In this document: piece after piece, positions 5,992-7,004 of the stretch
Layout of the letters: each line of letters begins with the position of its first letter
How positions within the stretch are numbered: the stretch's first letter is position 1
Assembly (NCBI GenBank): GCA_900556255.1
Contig: USNZ01000063.1
Span: 1 to 7,004, forward strand
Source: an uncultured Oscillospiraceae bacterium
GTDB lineage: Bacteria; Bacillota; Clostridia; Oscillospirales; Ruminococcaceae
Length of the DNA stretch: 7,004 bases
Reading direction: 5' to 3'
Program-made: the position numbers and the translations under genes
Notes under the pieces: model-generated
What the model was told of the DNA's origin: nothing
The model's database searches: none
Seen by the model: only the letters and a program-made list of their open reading frames with translations

Positions 5992-6940
5992 GGAACGGTT
6001 TCTCCGGGCGGGGGCGCGGCACGGTGTGCAGAACATCGTCCAGGATATTCTGCACGGTATCGCCGCCGGTGCGGGCCTGTTCGGTCAGGCACAGACGGTG
6101 GCGGGCCGCATCGGCAAAAATTGCGGTAATATCCTGCGGGGCCACATAATTGCGCCCGCCCAGAAAAGCCGCCGCGCGCGCCATACCGGCCACTGCCAGC
6201 GACGCACGGGGCGAAAGCCCCAGCGCCAGGCGGCTGTCCTGCCGGGTTGCGCGGGAAAGTTCCACGATATACCGCCGGATTTCATCGCTCATATATACTT
6301 CGTCCACCTGCTGCTGCATAGCCAGCAGGTCGTTTTTGTCCATCACCGGCTGCACACGGTCCAGCAGGGCGCGGCGCGGCTGGCGGGACAAAATCTCCAT
6401 TTCCGCCTCCGCATCGGGGTAGCCCATGACCACGCAGACCATAAAGCGGTCCAGCTGGGATTCCGGCAGCATCTGCGTACCCACCGAGCCGACGGGGTTT
6501 TCCGTTGCAAAAACGGTAAACGGCTGCGGCAGAACGCGCGTCACGCCGTCCACCGTGACGGCGCTTTCCTCCATGACTTCCAGCAAGGCGGACTGGGTGC
6601 GGGCGCTGGTACGGTTGATTTCATCGGCCAAAAACAGGTTGCACATCACCGCGCCGGGGTGGTACACGAATTTTCCGGTTTCCTTTTGGTACAGCGAGAA
6701 CCCCACAATGTCGGACGGCAAAACGTCCGGCGTGAACTGCACACGGTTTTGGGTCAGGTCCATAGCGCGGGCAAACGCCTGTGCCAGCGTGGTTTTGCCC
6801 ACGCCGGGGATATCCTCAATCAGCACATGGCCGCGGGCCAGTATCGCCATCATGATTTTCAGCACGACTTCCGGCTTGCCCAGCACCGCCTTGCTTACCT
6901 CGGCTGTAACGGCCAGCGCCTTTTCGTTGATATTCTGCAT
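5981..6940 (-). CDS. MoxR-family AAA+ ATPase
   Basis: A 319-residue cytoplasmic AAA+ ATPase of the MoxR family (AAA_3 type), thought to act as a chaperone that remodels or activates the protein encoded next to it. Motifs in order: Walker A IPGVGKT (residues 44-50, Lys49), Walker B LFLADEINR (102-110, Asp106 and Glu107), sensor 1 ATENP (145-149, Asn148), the arginine-finger region PESQLDRF (159-166, Arg165), and sensor 2 GLSPRAS (241-247, Arg245). Length is usual for MoxR proteins. The ATG at 6940 has AAAGGA (6948-6953) 7 nt upstream. Its last 11 bases overlap the start of the DUF58-transglutaminase gene, and that gene's ribosome binding site lies within moxR, so the two are translationally linked. 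I found no convincing promoter in the 64 bp left to the window edge. All nucleotide-binding residues are intact, so the ATPase looks active even if its partner is not an active enzyme. Confidence 0.95.
   Translation of the reverse strand: MQNINEKALAVTAEVSKAVLGKPEVVLKIMMAILARGHVLIEDIPGVGKTTLAQAFARAMDLTQNRVQFTPDVLPSDIVGFSLYQKETGKFVYHPGAVMCNLFLADEINRTSARTQSALLEVMEESAVTVDGVTRVLPQPFTVFATENPVGSVGTQMLPESQLDRFMVCVVMGYPDAEAEMEILSRQPRRALLDRVQPVMDKNDLLAMQQQVDEVYMSDEIRRYIVELSRATRQDSRLALGLSPRASLAVAGMARAAAFLGGRNYVAPQDITAIFADAARHRLCLTEQARTGGDTVQNILDDVLHTVPRPRPEKPFHGR
6002..6005 (-). promoter_or_regulatory. Ribosome binding site for the DUF58-transglutaminase gene, inside moxR
   Basis: GGAG on the minus strand, 10 nt before ATG at 5991 and within the last codons of moxR. 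It supports this start over the in-frame ATG at 6036 and implies coupled translation of the pair. Confidence 0.6.
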
Positions 6941-6947
6941 GGGTCAA

Positions 6948-6953
6948 TCCTTT
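6948..6953 (-). promoter_or_regulatory. Ribosome binding site of moxR
   Basis: AAAGGA on the minus strand, 7 nt before ATG at 6940, confirms the start of the MoxR ATPase. Confidence 0.75.
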
Positions 6954-6964
6954 CTCGGTTTGTC

Positions 6965-6997
6965 AAAAAAGCCCTTTTATGGGTAGTAATGTAGGGC
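6965..6997 (-). terminator. Weak terminator-like hairpin upstream of moxR
   Basis: On the minus strand GCCCT (6993-6997) can pair with AGGGC (6971-6975) across a 17-nt loop and is followed by six Ts (6965-6970). It could end a gene to the right of the window or act as a leader attenuator for moxR. The stem is short and the loop long, so this is a weak call. Confidence 0.25.
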
Positions 6998-7004
6998 GCG
7001 CGTC

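Noticed and set aside
5992..6036. An upstream ATG (6036) for the DUF58-transglutaminase protein
   Set aside because: It would add 15 residues deep inside moxR before the membrane anchor; ATG at 5991 has GGAG at proper spacing.
6961..6966. A perfect TTGACA (minus strand) upstream of moxR as a -35 box
   Set aside because: A matching -10 would fall on the moxR start codon, leaving no room for a leader or ribosome binding site.
4975..6994. Overlapping plus-strand open frames of 384 and 433 codons opposite DUF58 and moxR
   Set aside because: They mirror conserved MoxR and DUF58 coding sequence and have Gln/Arg/His-rich shadow composition.

Overview
The window looks like a chromosomal stretch of a GC-rich member of the Firmicutes, most likely a gut-type clostridium of the Oscillospiraceae/Ruminococcaceae kind (relatives of Faecalibacterium, Gemmiger or Subdoligranulum). 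This is inferred from the purine-rich ribosome binding sites, short AT-rich promoters between GC-rich genes, the gene families present, and a palindromic repeat of a style I associate with that group. I saw no rRNA, tRNA, CRISPR array, transposase or phage gene.

Layout. (1) 1-1703, minus strand: a HAD-family phosphatase followed by a class I/II PLP aminotransferase that runs off the left edge. A 127-bp palindromic repeat (921-1047) lies between them and contains the phosphatase stop codon. (2) 1704-1876: a compact divergent promoter region firing left into the phosphatase and right into uppP. (3) 1877-2740, plus strand: uppP (bacA), undecaprenyl-diphosphate phosphatase, which recycles the lipid carrier of cell-wall synthesis. 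(4) 2741-2880: a convergent intergenic region with a strong hairpin terminator. (5) 2881-6940, minus strand: a MoxR-type AAA+ ATPase gene overlapping by 11 nt the gene for a 1036-residue membrane protein, which joins an N-terminal DUF58 half to a complete TgpA-like transglutaminase half. A weak terminator-like hairpin lies upstream, at the right edge.

MoxR, DUF58 and membrane transglutaminase genes form a widespread cluster, usually as separate genes. Here DUF58 and transglutaminase are one uninterrupted reading frame. The C-terminal vWA-like part of DUF58 appears to be missing at the junction, and the position expected to hold the transglutaminase catalytic cysteine reads as serine (AGC, one base from TGC). 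The complex may be a non-catalytic or altered derivative of the usual system.

The other notable point is the repeat between phosphatase and aminotransferase. It is bounded by a 6-bp direct repeat. Removing the element plus one copy on paper gives a phosphatase frame whose TGA overlaps the aminotransferase TTG start (TTGA), which suggests that an insertion split a translationally coupled gene pair.
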